From contig NZ_JAGJBY010000002.1 of assembly GCF_020010905.1 (NCBI RefSeq), forward strand, positions 4,092,001 through 4,156,000: a stretch of 64,000 nucleotides of DNA, written 5' to 3'. The notes below the pieces were generated by a model. That model saw nothing but the letters and a program-made list of their open reading frames with translations. It had not been told where the DNA came from and made no database searches. The DNA is from Streptomyces acidiscabies. Its GTDB lineage: Bacteria > Actinomycetota > Actinomycetes > Streptomycetales > Streptomycetaceae. Of the stretch, positions 34,449-43,114 are shown piece after piece (position 1 is the first letter of the stretch; each line of letters begins with the position of its first letter). Position numbers and translations under genes: made by a program.

Positions 34449-35468
34449 ATGACTGACAAGGAAAAGCAGGAGGCCATGAGCGACGCACTGGCCGAGGGCA
34501 CCGTCGACGCGGTGGTGATCGGCGGGGGCGCCGCAGGGCTGAACGGCGCACTGATCCTCGCCCGCTCCCGCCGCTCGGTCGTCGTGATCGACAGCGGCTC
34601 CCCGCGCAACGCGCCCGCCGAGGCCGTGCACGGCCTCATCGCCCTGGACGGCACCCCGCCGTCCGAGATCCTTCGCCGGGGCCGGGAGCAGGTACGCCAG
34701 TACGGGGGACACGTCGTCCACGGCGAGGTGGTCTCGGCCGAGCCTGCCGCCCCGTCGGCGGACGGGGACCTGCGCTTCACCGTCACCCTGGCCGACGGCC
34801 GCAGCGTCACCGCCCGCCGCGTCCTGGTGGCCACCGGCCTCACGGACGTGCTGCCGCAGGTGCCCGGGCTCGCCGGGCACTGGGGGCACGGTGTGGTGCA
34901 CTGCCCGTACTGCCACGGCTGGGAGGTACGCGACGAGCCCATCGGCATCCTCGCCACCGGCCCGGCCTCCATCGGCCACGCGTATCTGTTCCGCCAGCTG
35001 ACCGAGGACCTGACCTACTTCACCCACGGCACCGACCTGGACGAGGACAGCCGCGCCCGCTTCGCCGCCCGCGGCATCCGCGTCGTCGACACCCCGGTCG
35101 CCGAGGTCGTCAGCGACGAGGACGGCGCCCTCGCCGGGGTGCGCCTGGCCGACGGCCAGGTCGTGGCCCGCCGCGTCGTCGCGGTCGCCGCGCCGATGCA
35201 GGCCCGCACCCAGGGCCTGGAGGGTCTGGGCCTGCCGGTGCTGGACCTCCCGAAGGGCCGCGCTTTCGCCTCCGGCCCGGACGGCGCCACCGAGGTGCCG
35301 GGTGTGTGGGTGGCCGGCAACGTCACCGATCTGGTCGCCCAGGTCGGGGCCTCCGCGGCGGCCGGCGCACTGGCCGGCGCCGACATCAACAGGATGCTCG
35401 CCATCGCGGACACCGACGCGGCCCTCCAGGGGATCGCCGTGGGAAGCCCGCAAGGGGCCGCAGGGTGA
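34449..35468 (+). CDS. Thioredoxin-reductase-like FAD/NAD(P) oxidoreductase
   Basis: A 339-residue two-dinucleotide-domain flavoprotein: VDAVVIGGGAAGLNGALILARSRRSVVVID binds FAD, ARRVLVATGLTDVLPQVPGL follows, and HCPYCHGWEVRD carries a CxxC pair where thioredoxin reductases and dithiol oxidases have their redox cysteines. The C-terminal GVWVAGNVTDLVAQVGASAAAGALAGADIN closes the FAD site. Encoded with an exporter and a TetR repressor, it may oxidise or reduce a toxic or antibiotic thiol/disulfide before export (inference). The start is the ATG at 34449; an ATG nine codons later has a GGAGG but only 2 bases of spacing. Confidence 0.83.
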   Translation: MTDKEKQEAMSDALAEGTVDAVVIGGGAAGLNGALILARSRRSVVVIDSGSPRNAPAEAVHGLIALDGTPPSEILRRGREQVRQYGGHVVHGEVVSAEPAAPSADGDLRFTVTLADGRSVTARRVLVATGLTDVLPQVPGLAGHWGHGVVHCPYCHGWEVRDEPIGILATGPASIGHAYLFRQLTEDLTYFTHGTDLDEDSRARFAARGIRVVDTPVAEVVSDEDGALAGVRLADGQVVARRVVAVAAPMQARTQGLEGLGLPVLDLPKGRAFASGPDGATEVPGVWVAGNVTDLVAQVGASAAAGALAGADINRMLAIADTDAALQGIAVGSPQGAAG

Positions 35469-35513
35469 TCTTGAAGCCTGAATATCCCAGCCCGTCCCCC
35501 TCAGGAGCTACTG

Positions 35514-37130
35514 ATGTCCTTCTTTGTGAACACCCCCGTGGAGAAAATGTCCGGGCCGTACGCGCGGCGCTGGTGGGCGCTGCTCGTGCTGTGTCTGAGC
35601 CTGCTGGTCACGGTGATGGCGAACACGTCGCTGATCGTCGCCGCCCCCGACATGACCACCGACCTGGGTCTGAGCAGCAGTGATCTGCAATGGGTCGTCG
35701 ACAGCTACACCGTTCCGTACGCGGCGCTGATGCTGGTGCTGGGCGCGATCGGCGACAAGTACAGCCGGCGCGGCGCGCTGGTGGTGGGTCTGCTGGTCTT
35801 CGCCGCCGGTTCGGTGATGGGGAGCATGGTCGACGAGACCTCGCTGGTCATCGTGGCCCGCGCGATCATGGGTGTCGGTGCCGCGGTCGTGATGCCGGCC
35901 ACGCTGTCCCTGGTGGTCGCGACCTTCCCCCGCAGCGAGCGGGCCAAAGCCATCACCGCCTGGGCCGCGACCTCCGGGGTGGCGGTGGCCGTCGGCCCGC
36001 TGGTCTCCGGCTGGCTCCTTGAGGACCACGCCTGGGGTTCGACCTTCCTGATCAACGTGCCGATCGCACTCGTCGGCGTGTTCAGCGCGCTCGCTCTGGT
36101 ACCGCCGTCCAAGGCGGAGGGCATGGGCCGGATCGACTACGTCGGTGGTCTGCTGTCGATCGTCTCCGTCGGTTCCCTGATCTACGCCGCCATCGAGGGC
36201 CCGCACGCCGGGTGGGGCGCCGGCCCCGTCACCGGCGCCGTGGTCGCCGGCGTCGGTCTGGCCGCCTTCGTCGTCTGGGAGCTGCGGCACCCGCACCCGA
36301 TGCTGGACGTCCGGAAGTTCGCGCTGCGGCCCTTCACCGGCTCGATGCTCGCGGTGATGGTCTTCTTCTTCGGCATGTTCGCCGTGATCTACTACGCGAC
36401 GCAGTTCCTGCAGTTCGTCCTCGGCTACAGCGCCCTGGACACGGGCGTACGGCTGCTGCCGCTGGGCGGTGCGGTGTTCCTCGGGTCCGCGGTGACCGGG
36501 GTACTCGCCCCGAAGCTGGGGGTGAGGGTGATGGCCGTGACCGGCCTGGCCATCGGCACGGCAGGCATGTTCCTGCTCACCCAGATCGACAAGGGGTCGA
36601 CGTACGGGGACTTCCTGGTGCCGCTGATGATGCTGGGCCTCGCGCTCGGACTGGCCATCTCCCCGGCGACCGACACGATCATGGGCTCCTTCCCCGAGTC
36701 CGAGCTGGGCGTCGGCGGCGGTGTCAACGACACCGCGCTCGAACTGGGCGGGGCGCTGGGCATCGCGGTGCTGGGCTCGCTGCTGGGCACGGCCTACCGG
36801 AACGAGCTGACCGACCTGGTGGGCAACCGGCTCCCGGCGGAGGCGATGGAGACCGCCAAGGACTCGGTCGGCGCCGGCCTGGCCGTCGCGCAGCGGGTCG
36901 CGCAGGATCCTTCCGCCGGGCCCCAGCAGGCGCAGGCCGCCGTGGACGCCGTCCATCAGGCCTTCGCCCACGGTGTCGCCCAGGCCAGCCTCATCGGCGG
37001 GATCATCATGGCCGCCGGAACACTGATCGTCCTCGCGGTCCTGCCGGGCCGGCGCGGGTTCGCGAGCAAGAGCGCCGAGGCGGGGGCCGAGGCGGAGACT
37101 GCGCGGGAGCACACCGGGTCCACCCGCTAG
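35514..37130 (+). CDS. DHA2-family (EmrB/QacA type) MFS exporter
   Basis: A 538-residue drug:H+ antiporter with about 14 helices. Marks are TSLIVAAPDMTTDLGLSSSDLQWVVDSYTVPYAALMLVLGAIGDKYSRRGALV (loop motif A GDKYSRR), the helix 5 motif GVAVAVGPLVSGWLLE, and the extra central helix pair around VGSLIYAAIEGPHAGWG. The 45-bp gap to the flavoprotein gene suggests co-transcription. It probably exports a hydrophobic or cationic compound. A strong hairpin follows at 37157-37232. Confidence 0.88.
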   Translation: MSFFVNTPVEKMSGPYARRWWALLVLCLSLLVTVMANTSLIVAAPDMTTDLGLSSSDLQWVVDSYTVPYAALMLVLGAIGDKYSRRGALVVGLLVFAAGSVMGSMVDETSLVIVARAIMGVGAAVVMPATLSLVVATFPRSERAKAITAWAATSGVAVAVGPLVSGWLLEDHAWGSTFLINVPIALVGVFSALALVPPSKAEGMGRIDYVGGLLSIVSVGSLIYAAIEGPHAGWGAGPVTGAVVAGVGLAAFVVWELRHPHPMLDVRKFALRPFTGSMLAVMVFFFGMFAVIYYATQFLQFVLGYSALDTGVRLLPLGGAVFLGSAVTGVLAPKLGVRVMAVTGLAIGTAGMFLLTQIDKGSTYGDFLVPLMMLGLALGLAISPATDTIMGSFPESELGVGGGVNDTALELGGALGIAVLGSLLGTAYRNELTDLVGNRLPAEAMETAKDSVGAGLAVAQRVAQDPSAGPQQAQAAVDAVHQAFAHGVAQASLIGGIIMAAGTLIVLAVLPGRRGFASKSAEAGAEAETAREHTGSTR

Positions 37131-37156
37131 ATCGCCGGGCACGCTTTTGCCGGAAC

Positions 37157-37232
37157 ACCTCACCGTCCTCGGCCTCCGGGCCGCCTCAGGGGCTCTCCTC
37201 CGGGGCGGCCCGGAGGCCAAGGGCCGTGAGGT
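37157..37232. terminator. Long bidirectional terminator hairpin
   Basis: GGCCTCCGGGCCGCC (37171-37185) pairs perfectly with GGCGGCCCGGAGGCC (37204-37218). The stem is extended by CACCTCAC (37157-37164) with GTGAGGTG (37225-37232). It lies between the convergent MFS exporter and methyltransferase genes and probably ends both transcripts. There is no U-tract. Confidence 0.85.
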
Positions 37233-37253
37233 GACAACGGCGGTCCGCGCTCT

Positions 37254-38024
37254 CTAGGCGGAGGCGGCAGCCACGAAGAACGGAACGGCGACGAGGAACC
37301 GGCCGGTCTCGGCGCGTCGGCGCTGTTCGGCGAGCCACTCGTCGGCCTGGTCACGGCCGACGGCACCGCTCGTGCAGGCCCACTCGGCGAGCCTAGTGGG
37401 CCACGACAGCATCGCGGGATCGGTGAACACGCTGGTGTGCACCTCGACGGTGACGTCGTCGAAGCCGCCGTCCAGGAGCAGGCTGCGGTACTGGCGGCCG
37501 GCGCGGGGCGTGGCCAGGAGGTCGGCGCGGGCGTGCACGATCGTGCGGGTCAGCTCCGGATCGTCGGAGTCGACCACGACGGCGTCCCAGTCCTGCCCGA
37601 CCAGGGCGATCCTGCCGCCCGGACACAGGACGCGCCGCGCTTCCGCCACCGCGCGCCCCGGCTCCCGAAGCGCGTGGAAGACCTTGTCGGCACGGTAGCC
37701 GCGCACACTTCCGTCGGCGAACGGCAGATCCTCCGCCCCCGCCTCCCGGAACTCGGCCGCCGGCCACCGCTTCCGGGCCTCGGCCAGCATCCACGGATCG
37801 GGATCCACACCCACCGCGTGGACGCCACGCTCGGCCAGCTCGGCGACGGCCCGCCCGGCACCGCAGCCGATGTCCACGACGGACGAGCCCGGGACAAGAG
37901 ACAGCAGTTCGTAGGAGCGGGCCCGCAGCAGGCCGGCGCCCGCCATCTGGTCCGCCGCGTTGAGGAGGGCCAACATGCCCTCGGTGGCACGGTGCTTTTC
38001 CACCACTTCCTGGTTCTTGGACAT
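37254..38024 (-). CDS. SAM-dependent methyltransferase (UbiE/type-11 like)
   Basis: A 256-residue class I methyltransferase: LLSLVPGSSVVDIGCGAGRAVAELAERGVHAVGVDPDPWMLAEARKRWP gives motifs I and II for SAM binding, AEDLPFADGSVRGYRADKVFHAL motif IV, and EARRVLCPGGRIALVGQDWDAVVVD motif VI. The substrate is unknown. It is divergent from a MerR regulator and its promoter has the 19-bp spacer of MerR-activated genes. The predicted transcription start falls at or within a base of the ATG, so the mRNA is probably leaderless. Confidence 0.85.
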   Translation of the reverse strand: MSKNQEVVEKHRATEGMLALLNAADQMAGAGLLRARSYELLSLVPGSSVVDIGCGAGRAVAELAERGVHAVGVDPDPWMLAEARKRWPAAEFREAGAEDLPFADGSVRGYRADKVFHALREPGRAVAEARRVLCPGGRIALVGQDWDAVVVDSDDPELTRTIVHARADLLATPRAGRQYRSLLLDGGFDDVTVEVHTSVFTDPAMLSWPTRLAEWACTSGAVGRDQADEWLAEQRRRAETGRFLVAVPFFVAAASA

Positions 38025-38031
38025 GGACGCC

Positions 38032-38062
38032 AGGCTAGGAATTCATGTCGACATGAAGTCAA
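38032..38062 (-). promoter_or_regulatory. MerR-type promoter with 19-bp spacer
   Basis: On the minus strand TTGACT (38057-38062) and TAGCCT (38032-38037) are 19 bp apart. The perfect palindrome TTCATGTCGACATGAA (38042-38057) fills the spacer. This is the hallmark of promoters untwisted by MerR-family activators and drives the methyltransferase gene. Confidence 0.82.
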
Positions 38063-38090
38063 GCGGAGACACATGGAGTCAAGCGGAGAC
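38051..38090. repeat. 20-bp tandem repeat at the merR start
   Basis: ACATGAAGTCAAGCGGAGAC followed by ACATGGAGTCAAGCGGAGAC, 19 of 20 identical. It duplicates the ribosome-site-like GGAG and yields two candidate starts for the regulator. Confidence 0.9.
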
Positions 38091-38519
38091 AACGGCGCGA
38101 TGAGCATCGGCGCTCTCGCGGCACGGTTCGGTCTCGCCACGCACGTCCTGCGGCACTGGGAGTCGATGGGCCTGCTGCACCCCGTACGGGACGCGGGCGG
38201 ACGCCGCCGCTACGGCGCGGACGACCTCACCCGCGTGGCGACGATCCTCATGGGCAAGGAGGCCGGCCTCGGCCTGGACACCATCAGGAGCCTGTCCGCC
38301 ACCGCCGAGCGCGCCACCCGGCACGAGATCCTGCGTGCCGAGGCCGCCGAGCTCCGATCGAGGATCGCCGCCGCCCGGGCCTCGTTGGAGCTCATCGAGG
38401 GTTGCCTGAACTGCGAGTACGAGGACGTCACCCAGTGCCCGAACTACCGGCGGCTCATCGCCGAACAGGTCGGCTCCCGAGCGCCGGCGCCCAGCCAGCC
38501 CCGTGACCGGAAGGACTGA
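38073..38519 (+). CDS. MerR-family regulator with cysteine motif
   Basis: A 148-residue MerR protein: MSIGALAARFGLATHVLRHWESMGLLHPVRDAGGRRRYGADDLTRVATI is the winged helix, followed by a dimerisation coiled coil (RHEILRAEAAELRSRIAAARASLELIEG). The C-terminal CLNCEYEDVTQCPNYRRLI has three cysteines that could sense metal or an electrophile. The start is ATG 38073 (GGAG 4 bases upstream) or ATG 38100 (GGAG 11 bases upstream); the 20-bp duplication makes the choice uncertain. It should activate the divergent methyltransferase gene. Confidence 0.85.
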   Translation: MESSGDNGAMSIGALAARFGLATHVLRHWESMGLLHPVRDAGGRRRYGADDLTRVATILMGKEAGLGLDTIRSLSATAERATRHEILRAEAAELRSRIAAARASLELIEGCLNCEYEDVTQCPNYRRLIAEQVGSRAPAPSQPRDRKD

Positions 38520-38521
38520 AC

Positions 38522-38680
38522 ATGCTCGCGCCCTGGTACGACCGGCAGGGCCCGGCGGCCGAGGCGCTCCAGTACGGCGAGGCCGCGTGTGGGTGCACGG
38601 CGCCCAGTCCTACCGCCCCTTCGGCACCGCCGCCCAGTACACCGTCGTCCCCACAGACCTCGCCGTCCCGCCGGTAACGG
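38522..38680 (+). pseudogene. Remnant of an NADPH:quinone oxidoreductase gene
   Basis: Just after merR an ATG opens MLAPWYDRQGPAAEALQYGE, the typical N-terminus of zinc-type quinone reductases. In another frame, about 38582-38678 reads RVWVHGAQSYRPFGTAAQYTVV and PTDLAVP, a segment that normally lies about 60 residues later in the same family. So an internal deletion with frameshift and loss of the C-terminal two thirds has left a short relic. The position after merR suggests the regulator once controlled it. Confidence 0.7.
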
Positions 38681-38707
38681 TCACCGGCGTCACCGGAAAA
38701 CACCCCT

Positions 38708-40852
38708 TTACGCCTCCATCAACCCCGCCAGCAGCTCCTCCGGAATCGGCTTCGGCAGGAACCCCTGGAACTGCTTCAGCGGCATCGACCCGATCATCCG
38801 CATGACGTCGTCCCCGACCATCGCCCCGCCCGCCAGCTCCTTCCGCAGCGCCGGGCCCGCGACCGCGTGACCGAACCACTCGTCCACCGACGAATCCACC
38901 GTCAGCGGACGGGAGTAGTCGTCCCCCGCCAGCTCCAGACCGGCCGAGGCCAGCACCACGTGCGCGTTCTCCCCGAGCTGCACCTCGTACCGTCCCGCCG
39001 CCACCGTCCAGTCCCCGCGCTCGATGTCCCAGAACGCGAACGCCCGCCGGTCCAGGGCGACTTCGACCCGCGTGCTCTCGCCGGGCCGCAACGCGACCTT
39101 CGCGAACCCGCGCAGCTCGCGTACGGGGCTCAGCACCGGCCGGGGCGCCGGGGCGACGTAGATCTGGACGACGTGCTTGCCGTACCGGTCCCCGGTGTTG
39201 GTGACCGTCACCGACGCCGTCGCCGTGTCCGCGCCCGTCGGTGTCACCCGGAAGCCGGACTGCTCGAACGACGTGTAGCTCAGGCCGTGTCCGAAGGGGT
39301 GTCGGACGGCGACCTCGGCGGTCTCGTAGTACCGGTACCCGACCATCACGCCCTCGCCGTAGCGCACATGCCCTTGCCCGCCGGGGAAGTTGAGGTACGC
39401 CGGGGTGTCCTGGAGGCGGAACGGGACCGTCTCCGCGAGCCGTCCCGACGGGTTCGCGCGGCCGGTGAGGACGTCCGCGATCGCGCCCCCGCCCGCCTGG
39501 CCGGGGAGCCACGCCTCGACGACGGCCTCGACACCGTCGTACCAGCCCTCAAGGCTCACGACGCTGCCGTTCATGAGGACAACCACCGTACGGCGTGCGG
39601 CAGTTGACACCGCGCGGATCAACTCCACCTGATCGGCGGGGAGTTGGATGTGTTCGCGGTCGAAGCCCTCGGACTCGTCCTCCTCGCGCAGGCCCGCGAA
39701 GACCACCGCGATGTCGGCGTCGGCGGCGTCGGCCGGGGAGTCGGTGAAGTCGACGCGGGCGTCGGGGAGTTGGGTACGGAGTTCGTCGAGGGGGCTGTCG
39801 ACGCGGGTGGCGTTGACGTGGGAGCTGCCGCCGCCCTGGTAGCGCGGGTGCCGGGCGAAGTCGCCGAGGACCGCGATGCGGGCGGTCGGCGGGAGGGGGA
39901 GTGTGTGGTCGTCGTTCTTGAGGAGGACCAGGCAGTCGGCGGCGGTCTCGCGGGCGAACCGGTGCTGGGCGTCGTGGTCGACCGCGACCGGGGCGGACTC
40001 GGCGCGGACCCGGCGGGCCAGGGCGCGCAGACGGTCCAGGGCCGTGTCCACGACCGACTCGGCCAGCAGGCCGTCCCGTACCGCCTGCGCCACCTCCGCG
40101 TCCGAACGGCCGCCCGTGCCCGGCATCTCCAGGTCCGTGCCCGCGACCAGCGCGGCGACCCGGTCGGCCACCGCGCCCCAGTCGGAGACGACGACACCCT
40201 CGTACCCCCACTCCTCGCGGAGGATCTCGGTGAGCAGGTGGTGGTTCTCGGTCGCGCGGACGCCGTTGACCTTGTTGTACGCGGCCATCACCGTCGCCGG
40301 GCGGGCCTCCTTGACGATCCGCTCGAACGCCGGGAGGTAGATCTCCCGCAGCGTGCGCTCGTCGACGTCAGCGCTCACCCGCATCCGGTCCGTCTCCTGG
40401 TTGTTCGCCGCGAAGTGCTTCACCGACGCGCCGACGCCCTGACTCTGTACGCCGGTCACGTGCGCGGCGCCGAGTACGCCGCTGAGCAGCGGGTCCTCCG
40501 AGAAGTACTCGAAGTTGCGGCCGCACAGCGGGGAGCGCTTGATGTTCACGCCGGGGCCGAGGAGGACCTCCACGCCGAGCGAGCGGGCCTCTTGGCCCAG
40601 GGCCTCGCCGACCCTGCGCAGCAGCTCCGGGTCCCAGCTGGAGGCGAGGGCCACGGCCGGGGGGAAGCAGGTCGCCGGTTCGCTGTCGTAGACCTGCGTC
40701 GCCTCGCCGGACTGCTTGCGGACGCCGTGCGGGCCGTCGCACAGGAGGAGGGAGGGGAGACCGGCGCCGGGCACGTCGACCGTGGTCCACATGTCGTGGC
40801 CGGAGAGGAGGGAGGCCTTGGTGGTGAGGTCGAGGGGGGTGGCGTCGTCCAT
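38708..40852 (-). CDS. GH3 beta-glucosidase-like glycoside hydrolase, cytoplasmic
   Basis: A 714-residue GH3 enzyme without signal peptide. The N-terminal barrel has LCDGPHGVRKQ, LGPGVNIKRSPLCGRNFEYFSEDPLLSG, KHFAANNQETDRM and the nucleophile in YEGVVVSDWGAV. The alpha/beta domain follows (LVLLKNDDHTLPLP, VFAGLREEDESEGFDRE). The C-terminus is a fibronectin-III-like domain (HVVQIYVAPAP, LRGFAKVALRPGES). The ATG at 40852 follows GAGGA. It probably hydrolyses imported beta-glucosides. A TetR gene lies directly upstream on the same strand, and an inverted repeat between them is a likely operator. No CebR box is seen. Confidence 0.9.
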   Translation of the reverse strand: MDDATPLDLTTKASLLSGHDMWTTVDVPGAGLPSLLLCDGPHGVRKQSGEATQVYDSEPATCFPPAVALASSWDPELLRRVGEALGQEARSLGVEVLLGPGVNIKRSPLCGRNFEYFSEDPLLSGVLGAAHVTGVQSQGVGASVKHFAANNQETDRMRVSADVDERTLREIYLPAFERIVKEARPATVMAAYNKVNGVRATENHHLLTEILREEWGYEGVVVSDWGAVADRVAALVAGTDLEMPGTGGRSDAEVAQAVRDGLLAESVVDTALDRLRALARRVRAESAPVAVDHDAQHRFARETAADCLVLLKNDDHTLPLPPTARIAVLGDFARHPRYQGGGSSHVNATRVDSPLDELRTQLPDARVDFTDSPADAADADIAVVFAGLREEDESEGFDREHIQLPADQVELIRAVSTAARRTVVVLMNGSVVSLEGWYDGVEAVVEAWLPGQAGGGAIADVLTGRANPSGRLAETVPFRLQDTPAYLNFPGGQGHVRYGEGVMVGYRYYETAEVAVRHPFGHGLSYTSFEQSGFRVTPTGADTATASVTVTNTGDRYGKHVVQIYVAPAPRPVLSPVRELRGFAKVALRPGESTRVEVALDRRAFAFWDIERGDWTVAAGRYEVQLGENAHVVLASAGLELAGDDYSRPLTVDSSVDEWFGHAVAGPALRKELAGGAMVGDDVMRMIGSMPLKQFQGFLPKPIPEELLAGLMEA

Positions 40853-40898
40853 GGTTCGGGTCCTCACGGTGTGCGGGCGCGGGTGAGGACGACTTTAG

Positions 40899-40913
40899 GT
40901 TCAGAAAGCGAAC
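40899..40913. promoter_or_regulatory. Inverted repeat before the GH3 gene
   Basis: GTTC-N7-GAAC in the 65-bp gap between the TetR gene and the GH3 start; candidate operator for that TetR protein. Weak evidence. Confidence 0.35.
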
Positions 40914-40917
40914 AGCG

Positions 40918-41541
40918 CTAGGTATTCGCGGGGGTGCCGTCGTCTTTTCCGTCGCCGACGGCTGCGCGGCACATGCGGTTGAACGCCTCGATCGTCTCCG
41001 CCATCTCGACGTCCGGGTTCAGCAGCCACTGCACCTGGAGGCCGTCCGAGAGGGCGATCAGCATCCGGGCGAGCTGCTCGGGGGGTACGTCCGTCCTGGT
41101 CTCGCCGCGTTCCTGGGCCTCGCGCAGTCCGGTCGTCAGGGAACGGTTCAGCTCGTCGTAGCGGCGGGTGAAGAAGGGGTGCGCCGGGTGGGTGGGGTCC
41201 GAGGCGGCGGCGGAGAGGGTGACGAACAGGTCGACCAGGCCGCGCCGGTCCGCGTTCTGCGCTGCGGTCGTCGCGAGGATCTCGCCGGGGGAGGTGATGC
41301 CGGCGGTGGCCCGGTTGCTCTGCGCGTCCCGCTCCTCCAGGGCGGCGACCAGGAGTTCCTCACGCGAGCCGAAGTAGTGCAGGACGCCCGCCTGGGACAT
41401 GCCGACCCGGTCCGCGATCTCCTTCAGCGAGGCGCCGCGTTCGCCGTGGTCGCCGAACACCTCCAGGGCGGCCCGCAGGATCTGTTCGCGCCGCTCAAGG
41501 CCCTTGCGGTAGGGGCCTCGTGGTTTGCGTGGTGTGGTCAC
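40918..41541 (-). CDS. TetR-family regulator upstream of the GH3 gene
   Basis: A 207-residue TetR protein: GLERREQILRAALEVFGDHGERGASLKEIADRVGMSQAGVLHYFGSREELLVAALEERD is the DNA-binding domain, and HPAHPFFTRRYDELNRSLTTGLREAQERGETR, PPEQLARMLIALSDGLQVQWLLNPDVEM is a TetR_C_6-like ligand domain seen in regulators of beta-glucosidase genes. The GTG at 41541 starts before the basic PRKPRGPYRKG leader; no good ribosome site is visible, and an upstream ATG in frame would add about 45 residues. Co-directional with GH3, it probably represses that gene. Confidence 0.8.
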   Translation of the reverse strand: MTTPRKPRGPYRKGLERREQILRAALEVFGDHGERGASLKEIADRVGMSQAGVLHYFGSREELLVAALEERDAQSNRATAGITSPGEILATTAAQNADRRGLVDLFVTLSAAASDPTHPAHPFFTRRYDELNRSLTTGLREAQERGETRTDVPPEQLARMLIALSDGLQVQWLLNPDVEMAETIEAFNRMCRAAVGDGKDDGTPANT

Positions 41542-41659
41542 GGGGTGACGGTAACCGACGGTCGCCCCGCCGCGCCGTACGGGAGCCGGCACCCCTTTCG
41601 GCACCCCTTCCGGGGCCTCCTGGAGGGTTTGCCGCCCCCTATGAGGGTATTTGCCGTAT

Positions 41660-42025
41660 ATGAGTACCGCATCCGTCATGCTGGCCGCCCCGAGCGGCCT
41701 GCTCAGCCTGGCGTTGTTCGCGGCCGGCATCGCCGTGGTGGCGATGCTGAGTGGTGCGTTCTGGCTGGGCGCGCGTATCAAGGACCGCGAGCTGCCGTGC
41801 CCGCGCCCCGAGGAACAGCCGCACCTCCCGCCGGAAGGCGCGGTTCACGAGATCCTGGAGAACCGGGAACCCGACGAGGTACCCCGCGTACCCAAGGGCG
41901 GCCACGCCCTCACTCCGTACGAACTCACCAACATGCAGACCAGGACCAGCGCGTCGCAGAAGCGGCGCAGGTGGACGCCGGGGTCCAGCGGGTCCTTCGG
42001 GGGCGGCGGGCTGGGCGCGCACTGA
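41660..42025 (+). CDS. DUF6479 family membrane protein
   Basis: A 121-residue protein of a family I know only from Streptomyces. One N-terminal transmembrane helix (GLLSLALFAAGIAVVAMLSGAFWLG) is followed by a Pro/Glu-rich cytoplasmic tail with the family pattern PRPEEQP, PPEGAVHEILENREPDEVPR, LTPYEL and RRRWTPGSSGSFGGGG at the C-terminus. The function is unknown. The ATG at 41660 is the first with the family N-terminus; the ribosome site is weak. The 118-bp region before it is shared with the divergent TetR gene. Confidence 0.8.
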   Translation: MSTASVMLAAPSGLLSLALFAAGIAVVAMLSGAFWLGARIKDRELPCPRPEEQPHLPPEGAVHEILENREPDEVPRVPKGGHALTPYELTNMQTRTSASQKRRRWTPGSSGSFGGGGLGAH

Positions 42026-42188
42026 GCTGGACGGGCGCGGGGTCCTCCGGACGGGGCCGGACCTGACCGAGCAGGCCGGATGCCTCCCGGACCGGGCCGG
42101 GGCTCGCCGTATCAGGGCCGGGGCGAGGGCGGGAGGCGAACCATCCCCCGCCCCGGCTGCCGTACGGCTTCCGCCCCACCCCCTGCCC

Positions 42189-43034
42189 TCACCCCACCCC
42201 CCGAGCCACCCCCACCACCTGCTCCCCGTACCCCCCGCCGAACAGCACCACATGCACCATCAGCGGAAACAGCTGATGCGCCCCCACCCGCCCCCGCCAC
42301 CCCTCCGCCAGCGGCGCGACCTCCTCGTACCCGGCGGTGATCTCCTCCAGGTACGGGCCCCCGAAGAGCCGCAGCATCGCCAGGTCCGTCTCCCGGTGCC
42401 CTCCGTGCGCGGCGGGGTCGATGAGCCACGCCCTCCCGTCGGCGCCCCACAGCACGTTCCCGTTCCAGAGGTCGCCGTGGAGGCGGGCCGGCGGCTCGGG
42501 GGGACCGGCGATCGCCGGGAGCCGCGCGCAGGCGGCCTCCACCACGGCCGCGTCGTGCGAGGTCAGCGCGCCTCGGTCGACGGCCGCCCGGACGTACGGC
42601 AGCACCCGCTGCTCGGCGTACCAGTCGGCCCACTCGGCGCCGGGGACGTTCCGCATCGGGGCGAGTCCGATGTACGCCTCACGCGGACCACCAGGCGGAC
42701 CGGCCCCGTACGCGGGCGCCCCGGCAGCGTGCAGCGCCGCGAGCCCCCGCCCCAGCCCCAGCGCGGCCCCGACGGTGGGCGCACCCACTGCGACCCGTTC
42801 CGTCACCAGCCACCCGGCGTCGTACCCGTACACCTCAGGCACCGGCACCACCCCCGCAGCCCCCAGCCACCGCAGCCCGGCGGCCTCCGCGCGGGCCGCG
42901 TCGGGAGCGTCGGCGTGCTTGGCGATCACGGTCCGGCCGTCGGCGAGAGCGACCTCGGCGACCGTGCCGGAGAGTGGGCGGACCGTGTGCGCGGGGCTGC
43001 TGGTGAGGCGCGCGGCGGCGGTGAGGGCGTCCAT
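42189..43034 (-). CDS. Fructosamine/ketosamine-3-kinase family protein
   Basis: A 281-residue kinase of the aminoglycoside-phosphotransferase fold. The ATP-site Lys is in GRTVIAKH, the catalytic loop is LHGDLWNGNVLWG, and the metal-binding Asp is in WLIDPAAHGGHRETDLAML. These enzymes phosphorylate sugar adducts on amines, a protein-deglycation step. Length and motif order fit. It is convergent with DUF6479 and divergent from PPK2, with no evident operon partner. Confidence 0.85.
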   Translation of the reverse strand: MDALTAAARLTSSPAHTVRPLSGTVAEVALADGRTVIAKHADAPDAARAEAAGLRWLGAAGVVPVPEVYGYDAGWLVTERVAVGAPTVGAALGLGRGLAALHAAGAPAYGAGPPGGPREAYIGLAPMRNVPGAEWADWYAEQRVLPYVRAAVDRGALTSHDAAVVEAACARLPAIAGPPEPPARLHGDLWNGNVLWGADGRAWLIDPAAHGGHRETDLAMLRLFGGPYLEEITAGYEEVAPLAEGWRGRVGAHQLFPLMVHVVLFGGGYGEQVVGVARGVG

Positions 43035-43114
43035 ATGGACGCCAGCGTACGACGCCCGACGGACCGCTCTTTAGACTTCGGGCGTTCACCTGTGCGGCGA
43101 CGGAAAGAGGCGGT

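Noticed and set aside
37131..37253. Small open frames between the MFS and methyltransferase genes
   Set aside because: The sequence is dominated by a long terminator hairpin; the frames are by-products of the stem.
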